NCBI RefSeq assembly: GCF_040183065.1
Contig: NC_091124.1
Span: 64,548,001-64,612,000 of the forward strand
Length of the DNA stretch: 64,000 nucleotides
DNA from: Periplaneta americana
Lineage: Eukaryota > Arthropoda > Insecta > Blattodea > Blattidae
Direction: 5' to 3'
Every line of letters begins with the position of its first letter. The first letter of the stretch is position 1. The translations under genes and the position numbers were made by a program. The notes below the pieces were generated by a model. That model did not search any database and had not been told where the DNA came from. It saw only the letters and a program-made list of their open reading frames with translations. Positions 11,789-20,901 of this stretch are shown one piece after another.

Positions 11789-13071
11789 TTTTTTTCACGT
11801 CTGTCCCCTTTAACTCATTTTTGTTGGCCCTCCTGATCTAGGCTGTAGTCTAGGATAGCCTAGTGGTAAATTTCCCCTGTTATTCCTTAAATATGGTAAT
11901 TTCTTAAAAAATGAGAATGGTGAAAGGAGGTTTTATTGTACTTCTGTCAGTTTTAAATATTGATTCTCGTAAATAGAAAAATAATAATTATAAAAGTTAT
12001 TACATTATATAAATAACTCTTTTATGTGAATTTATGCAAAATTTATTACATCATCTTATAAGTAATTTATAAGTGAAGTCAATTATCTTACATCTTGGGA
12101 TTTAAAAAAAAGTCCTATGTCCAATACAGAAAACAAAACTATATCTTATCTTGGAGCACAATAAATGTTTGATGTTTTTCAATGAATCTACAATAAGAGT
12201 TTTATTTAATGACTTGTCATACAAATGTAATTAACATATTAAATATTGTTATTACATCACATTCATTTCGTTGCTAACGTTTTTGCCATTTCACCATCAT
12301 CAGACAACAACAAATTATTATGATATCGAATTTGAGTGAAGTCTTACATTGCTATACAAATACAACATATGATTAATCTACCTATTTCAACATAAATTCA
12401 ATATGCTAATATTAAATTCATAATACTAATTACAAATATTTACATAGAGGAAATTTGATAAATTTTACAGAGGAAAGAGTTAAAACTATATTAATTATCT
12501 ATACGCTGGTTAACCCTTAAATACTTTTAGACAATTGTATCTTTATCCCCTTTGCTGTGGAGACCTTCGGTCCTTGTAGTCATGATGCTAAAGTTTTGGT
12601 ATCTCAAATTGGCCAAATTTTGATCGCCGTTGCACTACTTATTTGCGTCAATGCTTAAGTATTGCTATTCAACGCGAAAATGCAATGAGTGTTTTAGGTA
12701 CTCTTCCCAAATCCAGCCCTTTGGACGAACTCTTTTTTTCTGTAAAATTTATTAAGTTTTCTGTATGTAAATATTTGTATTTAGTATTATGAATGTAATA
12801 TTAGCATATTGAATTTATGTTGAAATAGGTAGATTAATCATATCTTCTATTTGTGTAACAATTTCAATGAAAAGGTATCATTGGTAATATGGTAAAAGAC
12901 CGAATTGTCTCAAAACCTATAAAAAATTAGGAAGTCCACTGAAATACAATTATTTCATCTAAAGACTGTAAATTAAGTGATTAGTTGATTTGAGGAATAC
13001 AAGATTGATTGTTACATATTGAAGATTATAGTACTGGTTCACGTATTATTCTTAATTTTTGCAGGAAGTAA
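919..13071 (+). CDS. Spt16: FACT complex subunit Spt16, last six exons (partial, 5' end outside window)
   Basis: The product is the large subunit of FACT (Spt16-SSRP1), the nuclear histone chaperone that handles H2A-H2B during transcription and replication. Exons: 919-994, 2870-3041, 4799-4882, 6790-6855, 11513-11623 and 13065-13071, each flanked by AG and GT. Phases agree throughout: 76 nt leaves one base over, 172 nt leaves two, and 84, 66 and 111 nt keep that phase. The first two exons give an acidic stretch (PSDVDSEESDDDSDYSEYSE...) then EEESGKDW-type sequence (SSEESGKDWSDLEREAAEAD), the signature of the Spt16 C-terminal acidic domain that binds H2A-H2B. The later exons encode a Lys/Ser/His-rich tail (KHKKHSS, DKHHDKRKSSSSSNKKRSRE) ending SKKRK, a probable nuclear localisation signal. 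The basic tail looks longer than I recall for vertebrates. The catalytically dead peptidase-like and middle domains lie upstream of the window. Confidence 0.9.
995..2869 (+). other. Spt16 intron with short tandem duplication
   Basis: GT at 995 and AG at 2868-2869. It holds a 32-bp unit repeated in tandem at about 1070-1133 (TTAAAAGAAGATAAAACAT twice), an initiator-tRNA-like sequence (separate entry) and a CAAT tetranucleotide run near 2363-2380. Nothing else recognised. Confidence 0.7.
1959..2034 (+). pseudogene. Initiator tRNA-Met (CAT) pseudogene with encoded CCA
   Basis: The anticodon arm (CTGGGCCCATAACCCAG, anticodon CAT at 1992-1994), variable loop and T arm match eukaryotic initiator tRNA-Met. 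The match includes the initiator-type T loop with A instead of T at the first positions (GGATCGAAACC). The 3' acceptor strand (GCTCTGCTA) is followed by CCA. The 5' acceptor strand and D arm are degraded and do not pair with it. A genomic CCA and a damaged 5' half suggest a retroposed tRNA copy, not an active gene. Confidence 0.75.
3160..3325 (-). repeat. tRNA-derived SINE, - strand (family C)
   Basis: Read on the - strand, the sequence near 3318-3250 is tRNA-like: an A-box-like TAGTTTAATGGTTACC and a B-box-like GGGTTCAAATC. It is followed by a body shared with 55518-55657 (CGTAAATCTAC then GGAAACCATGCT on the + strand). Ends are approximate. Confidence 0.6.
3995..4680 (+). mobile_element. 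5'-truncated non-LTR retrotransposon, 3' end of pol ORF
   Basis: One frame reads ALRLGCKLC...CICEG...HHALSC...GKRPDG...GKSLI, then a TAG stop, then DSTCVDT and continues with PFAVETFGPW and RGNAMSVLGTL-type sequence to a stop near 4592. This is a C-terminal domain I know from animal reverse-transcriptase polyproteins. RPDG followed about 16 residues later by an Asp resembles a restriction-like nuclease core, but that reading is inference. The internal TAG sits where relatives have Trp. The 3' UTR (4593 to about 4655) reappears at 12740-12800, so the two are copies of one family. It sits inside an Spt16 intron. Confidence 0.6.
5126..5484 (+). mobile_element. tRNA-derived composite SINE-like element with terminal direct repeats
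   Basis: The 14-bp TSD CAGTGAAATTGTTG lies at 5112-5125 and 5485-5498. Between the TSDs, a segment of about 50 bp (ATTATTCAAATCTGC...GACTAGATTTGCA) occurs at both ends in direct orientation. The left end also starts with AATAATTTCAAGGGAAAAATT, the exact reverse complement (21 bp) of sequence just inside the right direct repeat. The middle holds a tRNA-like unit (A box TAGCTCAGTTGG, B-box-like GGATTGATACC, 5348-5408). Confidence 0.75.
8248..9015 (+). repeat. 66-bp tandem repeat amplified from a LINE RNase H segment, seven copies
   Basis: Units start at 8248, 8314, 8380 and 8446, then, after an insertion, at about 8837, 8903 and 8968. Each encodes a 22-residue unit of the form GNKIADELAKKGTTLQQKCI, so the period is an exact multiple of three. 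Units 1-3 are each 66 bp. Unit 4 has a frame-shifting change, and the last unit lacks a few bases in the middle. Confidence 0.85.
8513..8836 (-). mobile_element. LINE 3'-end fragment, - strand, inside the repeat array
   Basis: The - strand reads LERVDEERMMLKLIRKRKRN, then HWLRRNCLLKDVLEEMVN, then a RGRRRYQMIDDIK motif and RKAENRKDWRMLGLQ before a stop. This is the conserved C-terminus of a LINE pol family abundant in insects (RTE/CR1-like type, from memory). It interrupts the 66-bp array, so it arrived after the array formed. A few TCAT repeats at 8513-8524 mark its 3' side. Confidence 0.75.
9288..9540 (+). mobile_element. tRNA-derived SINE (family A) with 12-bp TSD
   Basis: Starts at the CCACACCTGTGG head. 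The tRNA-like part has a perfect B box (GGTTCGAATCC at 9342-9352), then the family body (GGTTTTTTCCAGGGTTTTCC, ATGAGCAAATGCTGGGTAAC) and a GTCATAAAATAACCC tail. The TSD is ATACTTCACTGC (9276-9287) and ATACCTCACTGC (9541-9552). It splits a LINE reading frame exactly at the encoded LHC of the CCHC tail. Confidence 0.92.
11116..11331. other. Unclassified GC-richer segment in Spt16 intron
   Basis: This stretch is clearly richer in C and G than its surroundings (TCGATACCCCCTCCCTAGCC). It contains a near duplicate pair, TACAAGGCTTTTGC and TACAAGCCTCTTGC. It may be a tRNA-derived repeat, but I could not find convincing A and B boxes or ends. Confidence 0.3.
11728..11787. repeat. (AAT)n/(ATT)n microsatellite that switches strand sense
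   Basis: AAT repeats to about 11748 followed directly by ATT repeats make a perfect inverted trinucleotide tract able to fold on itself. It lies just downstream of an Spt16 exon. Confidence 0.9.
12346..12862. repeat. Inverted repeat of about 120 bp containing a LINE 3' end
   Basis: The left arm (about 12346-12472) is the reverse complement of the right arm (about 12731-12862) with a handful of mismatches. The spacer and right arm carry a short second copy of the LINE family at 3995-4680 (PFAVETFGP-type frame at 12540-12590, then its 3' UTR). The arms run past the LINE 3' end into flanking sequence, so the inversion postdates the LINE insertion. Confidence 0.8.
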
Positions 13072-13660
13072 ATGTTACAACAGAGAAATTGCAATCACCA
13101 GGACCTTGGCATTATGAATCTCCACCATTCCAGCATTGAACAAGATACAAATCCAAATCACGTTTGGAACAAGATGATTGTGTTACCTGCCGGAACTTTC
13201 AAAGCACTTCTGACATGAAAGATCACTTAAACTCATAGTATTCATGCCTTGTTCCCAGCATAGTGAAAAAGTTGAGAATCAGCTTTGTTTTTTCAATTGT
13301 AACAAACAGTTCTGTGTTATACAATATTGGTGCACAGTTTAGATTGATATTGAATGTGTTGAAAGGCAGTTGTAGATGCCAGACTAATGGGGGAAGGAAA
13401 TTTAATTAGAACTGTTGCATTTTTGTACTGTGACCTTGTAGAAGCGTGACTAGGACTCCAAGAGTGTGTGGAACTTATTCTCAACCATGTGCATAAGGCA
13501 TTGGTTTTGAATATTGGTGTGTTTCCTGTGTAAAGAGCATAGGAAAGGAGATACGGTGTATCAAAAATTATGGTTGATACATTATTATAGCTTTATCACA
13601 TGTTGTGATAATGTTTTGGAAATGTAAGTATTAAAGACTTCATGAAACGTGCTTTCTTTA
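13072..13660 (+). other. Spt16 3' UTR
   Basis: Follows the TAA stop. An ATTAAA hexamer near 13630 is a plausible polyadenylation signal. The end is an estimate without transcript data. Confidence 0.5.
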
Positions 13661-14506
13661 TCGATTGTTTGGAAATTTTGATTTATTATCAGAAGTGAAA
13701 CATTTTTAATTCCATTACAAAACTCTATTATGTTTCACAGATGCCTACCTCTTTTCCCCAAGTTTTTTTCTTCTTATCTTTCTTGGGTTTACCAGTGTTT
13801 GAAAATATTTTGCGTAGGCAGTACAAAGGGATTTTAATTTATGTAACATAATTATTTATCAAAGCAAAATTTCATAAAATTTTACTACTTCAAAGGTGAA
13901 ATACATCATAGAATATAGTATGTATACATGAAGTTAATTTTTTTATTGTTAGTAATGTTTTTTGTTGAATTAGGACATTGGTCAAATGTGTTACTAGTCC
14001 CTGCTTACTGAATAATGGTTGATGTATTATCTTCATTTTTTTAATGGACACAGTTCGTATCCATTGGGGAAGTAACTTTTTTTTTTTTTTTTTTTTTTTG
14101 CGCACTTATATTATTCCTTGCACAAACATTCCAACCAAATTTCGCTTAATTAAACTATAGACGAAAGATTTAACTATGTCATACAAAAGTAATAGTATTA
14201 ATTTAATCTGAAATTATTTAATACAGCATCAAGAATGAGATAAAAATTTGGTATCTACTAACCAGCTGATGTTACAGAATCTCAAAATAGAAATTTCGAT
14301 TATTCACATTTTATGATGAAAATTAAATTACAAAGAGAGCAAAGCTGGTTTGATATATTTTTTAAATTATAAATTGTCTTAAAATTTGAACATAATTGAA
14401 AGATTATGAAATTGCATGGTGAAACCGCTGTAAATTTTTATTCCCATTATTTGTTCCAACTTAATAGACTTGTACGTTATTTCATTTAATTATTTTTCAA
14501 ACATTA

Positions 14507-15048
14507 TTATAAAATCTGATTGTAGTCTTGAAACTGAGCATGATTTCGTCTCATTGTAGAAATTCGTTGTTCATCCATCGTCTTCATGATACCTAGTGTT
14601 GCTTTGGGTGAGAGACCCTCTTTGGCATATCTCTTTATAGTATCCGGTTGGAAAATGGGCTTAGGGTGTAACCTGAGAGGCATATTTAAAAACATTATTA
14701 TATATTAGAAATCGGTATAAATTATTTTGATTGAAATTTCATTGTATAAAATTATAAAATTCTCCCTTTTATCTCAAACTAAAACAGGATATGTGTTCAA
14801 ATTCAATTGAAAGTACTGAGAAATCAACAGCATAAATTAATTGTCTTCTTTGTACTTACTGGGATACGAAGTTGTGATTCTTGTGTGGAGAACATCAGAC
14901 TTTTCACAATGTCCTATCTTTGAAATTATAGCCACTTTAAATCTCCGTACACCTTGAAAATTTGTATACAGTGGAAATGTACGTAATTCCTTATCCATTT
15001 GTAATAAATAATTGTTCAAAACTTTCGTCTTCTTTTGTAAACAAATGG
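14507..15048 (-). CDS. Possible - strand gene fragment of unknown function (two exons)
   Basis: On the - strand, 15048-14860 is open with an acceptor (TTTGCAG) and a strong donor (GTAAGT). It encodes ICLQKKTKVLNNYLLQMDKE then FQGVRRFKVAIISKIGHCEK...RITTSYPS. A second stretch, from an acceptor CCTCTCAG to a stop at 14507-14509, encodes LHPKPIFQPDTIKRYAKEGL...KATLGIMKTMDEQRISTMRR...QDYNQIL. An ATTAAA lies just past the stop on that strand. Both read like real protein and share orientation, but the phases disagree by one base (exon end leaves one, next acceptor needs two). A small exon may be missing, or this is a pseudogene. I do not recognise the family. It would be convergent with Spt16. Confidence 0.35.
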
Positions 15049-15229
15049 CTGCAAATTAAAATGATGATTATTAAAATCAGAAACGTATGTATATGTTTGT
15101 TTTTCATATTGCAACAAAACCAAATTTGTGAGTCATTACATACAGCTACACAACTGTTGGTTGTGTTGAATAAAGAATTTCGTAACAGCCATTCTCAGTT
15201 TAAGAAAGTTTTTATTGTTCAGAAGGTAA

Positions 15230-15310
15230 GTGTGTACCATGCATTGTATTGTATATGAAAGCACTGCCATGTCTGTAGAACGCAATGGAAGACATTTTGA
15301 GCAACTGCTC
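15230..15310 (+). pseudogene. Possible transposase C-terminal scrap
   Basis: The frame MSVERNGRHFEQLL resembles the end of the transposase-like frame at 52.8 kb ([11 protein letters not shown]). A motif beginning TGCTC and containing GAAATTCAGGTAA follows it and recurs at about 17141, just beyond the Harbinger element. Too short to classify firmly. Confidence 0.3.
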
Positions 15311-15784
15311 AGAAATTCAGGTAAGATTCTCTCCATTTCATGATGTATGAAGTTCTGGGACACTTGTTGGAACTCATCTCCACTAATATTGCTGTATTAG
15401 CCTTTGTATAACGTTTCTTATTAAGAACTGAACGAGTTTCTCACCATTTATTTAATAATTTAACAACACATTGTTTCGATGGTTGTGTTGTCTGGAAAGT
15501 ACCGTAAACAGAATTTGTACGACTTCTCCAGAGTATGTTTAAATGAGGGAAATGCATTGCTGTACTGTGTATCTAACCATGTTTAAAAATGCTTATTTAT
15601 CAGACAGCTAAGTGCAATCATGATGCAACAACTGATAAGAAAAAACCCACACAATGTATTCTGGACCAACCTTAAACTTAAGCTGTCTGCATTCTTTCAG
15701 ATTTGCAATATTTTGTATGTGGCTACCAGTGCATTGTGTTTTCCGGACCTAATGTATAATGTTCCATAACTTCATATGCTGTAA

Positions 15785-17132
15785 AGGTGCGTACACACTT
15801 AGCAAACGAATAACAAACGAATGCATTCATTTACTGAAATCGGAACGTGTGTACGTCGCAGCAAAGGCAAACCGATCATTTGGTTTGCCTTCGGAAGAGG
15901 TGTGTTGCTTGTCGGTATATCAAAGGAAGTTGGTATTCGTTGTGGATGGGATTTGCCACTAGTTTGTAGTTTGTAGCAGAACGCAGCGCTTATTTCAATT
16001 TCACCAACAGGATGTCGAAACTGGAGTGGACGGAAGACGCTGTTATAAATCTTATTAATGCATATAGGGAGCAGGAAACTTTATTGAATCCCATGCATCC
16101 TACTTACCACAATAAAGTAAGAACATATATGTTGTTTGGGAAGCTATTGGAAAGATGTTCGTTCAGCTGCAAGGTAGTCGAGTCAAACACATGCAAAATT
16201 TGAAAATGATATTTGTTTATTTATTTTCAGTGGATACATATTTGTTGTTTATTGTAGGGAGCAGAAGTCAAAAAGAAAATTGAGTCCCTACTGACATCAT
16301 TCTGAGGAGGGAAAGACAGAAGTCCACAAAAAGATCTGGAATGGGGAGTGATGAAGTGTACGAGTCAACTTGGTTCACGTATAAACATATGTCGTTCCTT
16401 TTGGACAAATTCACGCCAAGAAAAAACAAAGTTCCAACCTTGTGCACACAAAATAAATTATTGGTACTGAAAAGTGCCTTTTCGTAAGCATGATGCACAT
16501 TCGACAAACTGAGACAAATCTATCTTTTTAGTATTTTAAGATAATTATAGTCAGTGAGGTATCCGTATATTGAAACTTTCCCCTGTCTTGCAGTCGTACC
16601 TTAATAAAATCTTTCAGTTCCTCAGTTATAGCTGTACATACTTCTGGAACAATCCTGTTTCGACACTTTGAATAAATCATTAAACTTGTATACAAATCTC
16701 CTGTAGTGAGATATCGAAGTGTTAATGCTAGCCTTAACTGAATATGTATTGTTTCTCGCCAGCCTGTGTCTTTCTTGGAAATTTTACACAGTAATATTTC
16801 GAAGTCTGTTTCTAAAATGCGACAGAAGTTATGAAACTGTTCCTATTCCATTCGATGTAAATCATGAAGCAAATCAGATTGATTGTGACTTTCGTGGAGT
16901 GGCATCTGCCACCATCACCTTTTGGTTTTTAACTTTCTTTTTGTTAAAATGCCTGTAATAACAACGACTGCACTTGCTATCATATTTTCGTCTGCTATTA
17001 TTGCGGATAATCAGCGAACATGAATGTTTTCTGATCATTTGCTGATGTTTTGTACGTTGCTCCAAACAGCGAATGAACAACGAAGTTTCACTTCATCATT
17101 CTTTCGTTCGTTCACTAAGTGTGTACGCACCT
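15785..17132 (+). mobile_element. PIF/Harbinger-type transposon with MADF-domain ORF, TAA TSD
   Basis: The ends AGGTGCGTACACACTTAG (left) and its reverse complement (right) form the TIRs. They are flanked by TAA at 15782-15784 and 17133-17135, the 3-bp TSD typical of PIF/Harbinger. Inside is a broken MADF-type gene (separate entry). At 1348 bp with no recognisable DDE transposase, it is a non-autonomous or internally deleted copy. Confidence 0.85.
16012..16450 (+). pseudogene. MADF-domain protein of a Harbinger element, broken
   Basis: Exon 1 (16012-16173) starts MSKLEWTEDAVINLINAYRE, typical of MADF DNA-binding domains carried by Harbinger elements. GT at 16174 and AG at 16256-16257 define a small intron that joins SCK to GAEVKKKIESLL in frame. 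A frameshift near 16303 is needed to continue to GSDEVYESTWFTYKHMSFLL. The protein is therefore not intact. In PIF/Harbinger elements such second proteins assist transposase nuclear import and DNA binding (general knowledge). Confidence 0.65.
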
Positions 17133-17754
17133 TAACATGCTCCGAAATTCAGGTAATATTCTCTTCATTAATAATTCACTAGTTACGTGGGAAATCACTT
17201 GCCACACTGTAGTGTTATGAGACAGCAAGAATTTATCTACAAGAGCTGACAATCTGCTTGCCAGATGTGCTGAGAGACTGCAAGTGTGCCAGCCCCCTTA
17301 GGTTTGACACTCTGTAGTTTGTTTCAGAAATTGTGGAATGCTATTGAAATCCGTTTCGTCATTAGAGACTTTTTTTATTATGAAAACAATTACTGCAGTC
17401 AACCTAATGACTAGAGCAGATTTCAATTCATTGAACTTATGGTGCACAGCTTACTTGCCATTGCACAGTTCCAACATTAGGTGCAAAGGAACAGTGGCAT
17501 CCTAAGAAGGATGCACAATTCAAGTGCTTAGTTGATAAGTCAAAAACATCCATTTTCAATGTACAAATATACACTTTCAACAAAAACTAATTCTACACTG
17601 TATTTTCCCCTAACATTTAAATTGTTGAAAATTATAATAATTATGTACTAGAATAACCAGCATGGAGCTATGTGCAAATTCAGACTGAAATACATTTAAT
17701 ATTAACACACATTAACATTTTCTTCATTAGTTCATTTCTGTAAGTTTGAAACCT

Positions 17755-17776
17755 GGTGGTGGCGGCGGCGGCGGTA
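17755..17776. repeat. (GGC)n/(GGT)n trinucleotide run
   Basis: GGTGGTGGCGGCGGCGGCGG is a GC-rich triplet repeat in an otherwise AT-rich intergenic region. Confidence 0.7.
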
Positions 17777-18668
17777 GTCTGTCATTCGGTATCTTGTGAA
17801 ACCTATCTACGCGTGAGGGGAGGGAAGAAGTGAACTGAGAAGCTTCTCTCCCTTTCTGTGCTTTGACTTGCAAGCTAGCTAGCTTGCTTATCCCCACCAC
17901 AAGGTTCTTACTGTGTGAAATGCATTTGGTTTCACGAGATAATGACCTATAGTAGTAGTAATAGTGGTGGTAGTAGTGGTAGCACTGCGTCTTAATTTGA
18001 AGAAACTTAGTTATTCCTAACATAAAATGTTTATTGCTTCACTTTGTGCATTTGGTATGATGTATGCACTGTGTCGAAGGACTGATTTTAGTTCTCATCT
18101 ACCAGTGTGCTTCATTGTTGCGATTTAGTCAATTTCATCAGTGAAAATAGTGCCTCACTGAAACAAATAGAATCAAACATAAACAATATTCTTGCAACAT
18201 GTCTCTGTGTACTTTAAGAAACCTTTCTCTACGAAAGTGTGAATAAAAGTGCAATAGATTAAATCTGCTTTGGAACTGATCTCTTAATTCAGATCATTAT
18301 GTAAATCAGTCACTTCTAACTATATTTCATTTTAATCATGATAATCCACTGAAAACAGTGTTATGAACACTTGAAATTCTTTTTTCAAATTTAGCCACAT
18401 TTTGAAATTGTCTCAATGTGGTGAAAGTTAAATTTCCTTACTACATTTAGAACCTTCTGGCATATTGTCAATTTGAGTTATGTTGTACCACTGAAATAAA
18501 AGGAGTGACTTGTCCATAGTGAGATTATTCTGTACTGAACTCGAGTGCACAGCACACAAAAGCATGAGTTGGCAATGTCTGAACTAAGACCACTTTTTCC
18601 CTGACCCTGCAGCACTGTATGCTCTGATACTGCTTACCCAGTACCTCTTGTAGCGAGTGCTGCCAGCA

Positions 18669-18857
18669 ACTGAGCTAGGGTATTGGTTTTCCATGCTGGT
18701 AACCTGGGTTCCATAATAAGAGACTTCTTCTCTATTATTAATTTATTAAAACAATTACCTTATTGCAATTAACTGAATGGTTAGAATATTAGTTTTTCAT
18801 GCTAGTAACTTAGGTTTCAATGCTGTGGGTCTTGTGTTGGACAAAGACTTGTTTATC
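18669..18857 (+). repeat. Tandem tRNA-like units (SINE family D)
   Basis: Two related stretches lie in the same orientation (GGGTATTGGTTTTCCATGCT at 18676 and AATATTAGTTTTTCATGCTA at 18785). Each is followed by a B-box-like GGTTCCA or GGTTTCAA. A third similar scrap occurs near 48810-48860. Probably a tRNA-derived SINE; ends not fixed. It abuts the Harbinger element at 18861. Confidence 0.35.
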
Positions 18858-18860
18858 TAA

Positions 18861-20018
18861 AGGCGCATCTCCACTATTAAACATTTAACAACAACATGTT
18901 AAATAGAACATGTTGAATTTAACATGTATATGGACATTTAAAGTCTCAATTGACTTAACATGTTACTAAGTATGTTGAATTTAACACTTTTAACATGTTG
19001 GCGTGTTTTCCAGCAGAAATGGAAAACATGTCAAGTCAATTCATTTGCTCGTGCAGCATCGGTACAGTTCGGCAAAGTTCGTACAGTTTCCATAGCAATA
19101 ACTATAAGTTCCGATTTTGTGGCGTGTATCTTGATCATTTTTATACTACCATTGGTCCTTGGTGTTGGCTGTAAATTGTTCGAAGTAATGGAGTGGACGA
19201 AAGAAAATACATTAGAATAAAATTAATGCACTGATGGAAAGGCCTTGTTTGTGGTATGTGTCTGCAAAAGAATACACGGGCAAAACTAAGAAGGGCCGAC
19301 TGTTTTAGAGAATTAGAATTATTATTTAATTGTTCTCGAGAATACAATAGAGAGTTTTCGCACTCTCTTCATACGCTAAACGTTAATGCTATGTTGACGT
19401 CAGTAATGGTCGTATTTGGTGATGTATGTTAACGTTCATAAAACTTCGGAAAGAATAATTATACGATATTACCTGCTCCTTTAACATCTATCATGTCGTA
19501 GGTCCTATGATAATCAATCGCACTGTAATTTTTTAATTGAGATGAAATGGCTGCTTTTAAATTGTCTATTTCTTTGATGTAATAGGAAGTATTTTTGCAG
19601 CACTATATTAAAATCGTGTTCTGACATTCTCAGCAAGTTTTTGAATCCAAATCGATACTGTATTCAACTTTAAGCTCGTTTAGAATGTATCCTGCATAGT
19701 GTCTTTTACTAAGATATTGCCGCATCCACATTCTCATTTTCTTCCTTTTCAAAGCCTTGTAACAAGTAATAGAGGCAATTACAAAAGTCAGATCATCATC
19801 TGAGTCCATTCTCCAAGGTTTGAAAATAAAACACTATCTATATTAAAATCTCATAGACTGTTTATGGTGGACTACGCAAAGAAAGTCAAGTTTAACATGT
19901 TTAACAGTGTGAACAAAGTGTTAAATGAAATTAGCATTAACATGCTCAGTCAACATGTTGGGATGTTAACAGTAAACAATTTAACATGTTGTTACATGTT
20001 AATAGTGGAGACGCGCCT
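18861..20018 (+). mobile_element. PIF/Harbinger-type transposon, TAA TSD, MADF remnant
   Basis: Left end AGGCGCATCTCCACTATTAA and right end, reverse complement AGGCGCGTCTCCACTATTAA, are TIRs flanked by TAA (18858-18860 and 20019-20021). The subterminal regions hold many AACATGTT-type palindromes (18890-19010 and 19895-20003). An internal frame from 19189 reads MEWTKENTLE, stop, LIDALMERPCLWYVSAKEYT and more: the start of a MADF protein related to that at 16012, with a stop at the eleventh codon. At 1158 bp it is an inactive copy. Confidence 0.85.
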
Positions 20019-20149
20019 TAAGTCAGCGGTGCATATTCAAGCTTGTACGAGCTGTGGACAGATAGCTCTGCATGCAGGTTACCTTTCTTCCCCTACTAGA
20101 TCGCACTGAAAGAGGGTAGCTGTGCAAAATTTGTCCATTCATAGGTTAG

Positions 20150-20455
20150 AGAAGGGAGGGTTTTTAAGAAGTGTTATAGACCTCCTGCACGTCAGCCTAA
20201 AAGGCTTATTGTGCATCCCCATTGCAATGGACACTAGCATTGTCTTCCAAAATTTGTTCCTTTGACTAGTAACAGTATCTTGACTCCAACATTAGTGTCC
20301 ATTCCTAAGTCTTCCATTGTTATAGAAAGGGAAAATCTTTTCCTTTCCAGGAGTGAACAGTCAAAACAGGATATGTGAGGCTGTCTCCTGTTTGCACATT
20401 CAGCAGATGGGTTCCTCTTTATTGAGTCCTACTGTAAAGTAGAACAGTGATGTAA
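20150..20455 (-). mobile_element. LINE C-terminal fragment, - strand
   Basis: The - strand, read through one stop and a shift, gives EEPIC..CKQETASHILF and a Leu/Arg-rich LLERKRFSL segment, the CCHC-like end of an insect LINE pol protein. Highly decayed. The SINE at 20463 lies next to its 5' side. Confidence 0.45.
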
Positions 20456-20462
20456 AGAACAA

Positions 20463-20701
20463 GGAGTCCACACCTGTGGAGTAACAGCGCATCTGGCTGC
20501 AAAACCAGGTGGCCCGGGTTCGATTCCCGGTTGGGGCAAGTTACCTGGTTGAGGTTTTTTCCGGGGTTTTCTCTCAACCCAATATGAGCAAATGCTGGGT
20601 AACTATTGGAGCTGGGCCCTGGACTGATTTCATCGGCATTATCACCATCTCATTCAGACACTAAATAACCTAAGATGTTGATAAAGCATCGTAAAATAAC
20701 C
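20463..20701 (+). mobile_element. tRNA-derived SINE (family A)
   Basis: Full-length match to the 9288-9540 family: GGAGTCCACACCTGTGG head, B box GGTTCGATTCC, GGTTTTTTCCGGGGTTTTC body and GTAAAATAACC tail followed by a short TA run. Confidence 0.9.
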
Positions 20702-20901
20702 TTATATATATAAAATGAAATTTTCATCCACTGTTGCGGTAAAATTAATTTGTTTCACATACTGCACTGCTGAAATGTGTGTATAATGACAAGACTTCTT
20801 TAGTTTTTACAATTCCTGAAACTATGAACTGTCCGAAGATTAGTAAATTTAGGTTTTCATGAACTTTTTTTTTTTTTTTACTGGTACCTAACAGCCGAGA
20901 T

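Noticed and set aside
17727-18023. 98-aa - strand frame
   Set aside because: Proline and tyrosine runs come from GGC/GGT and TAG/TGG trinucleotide repeats.
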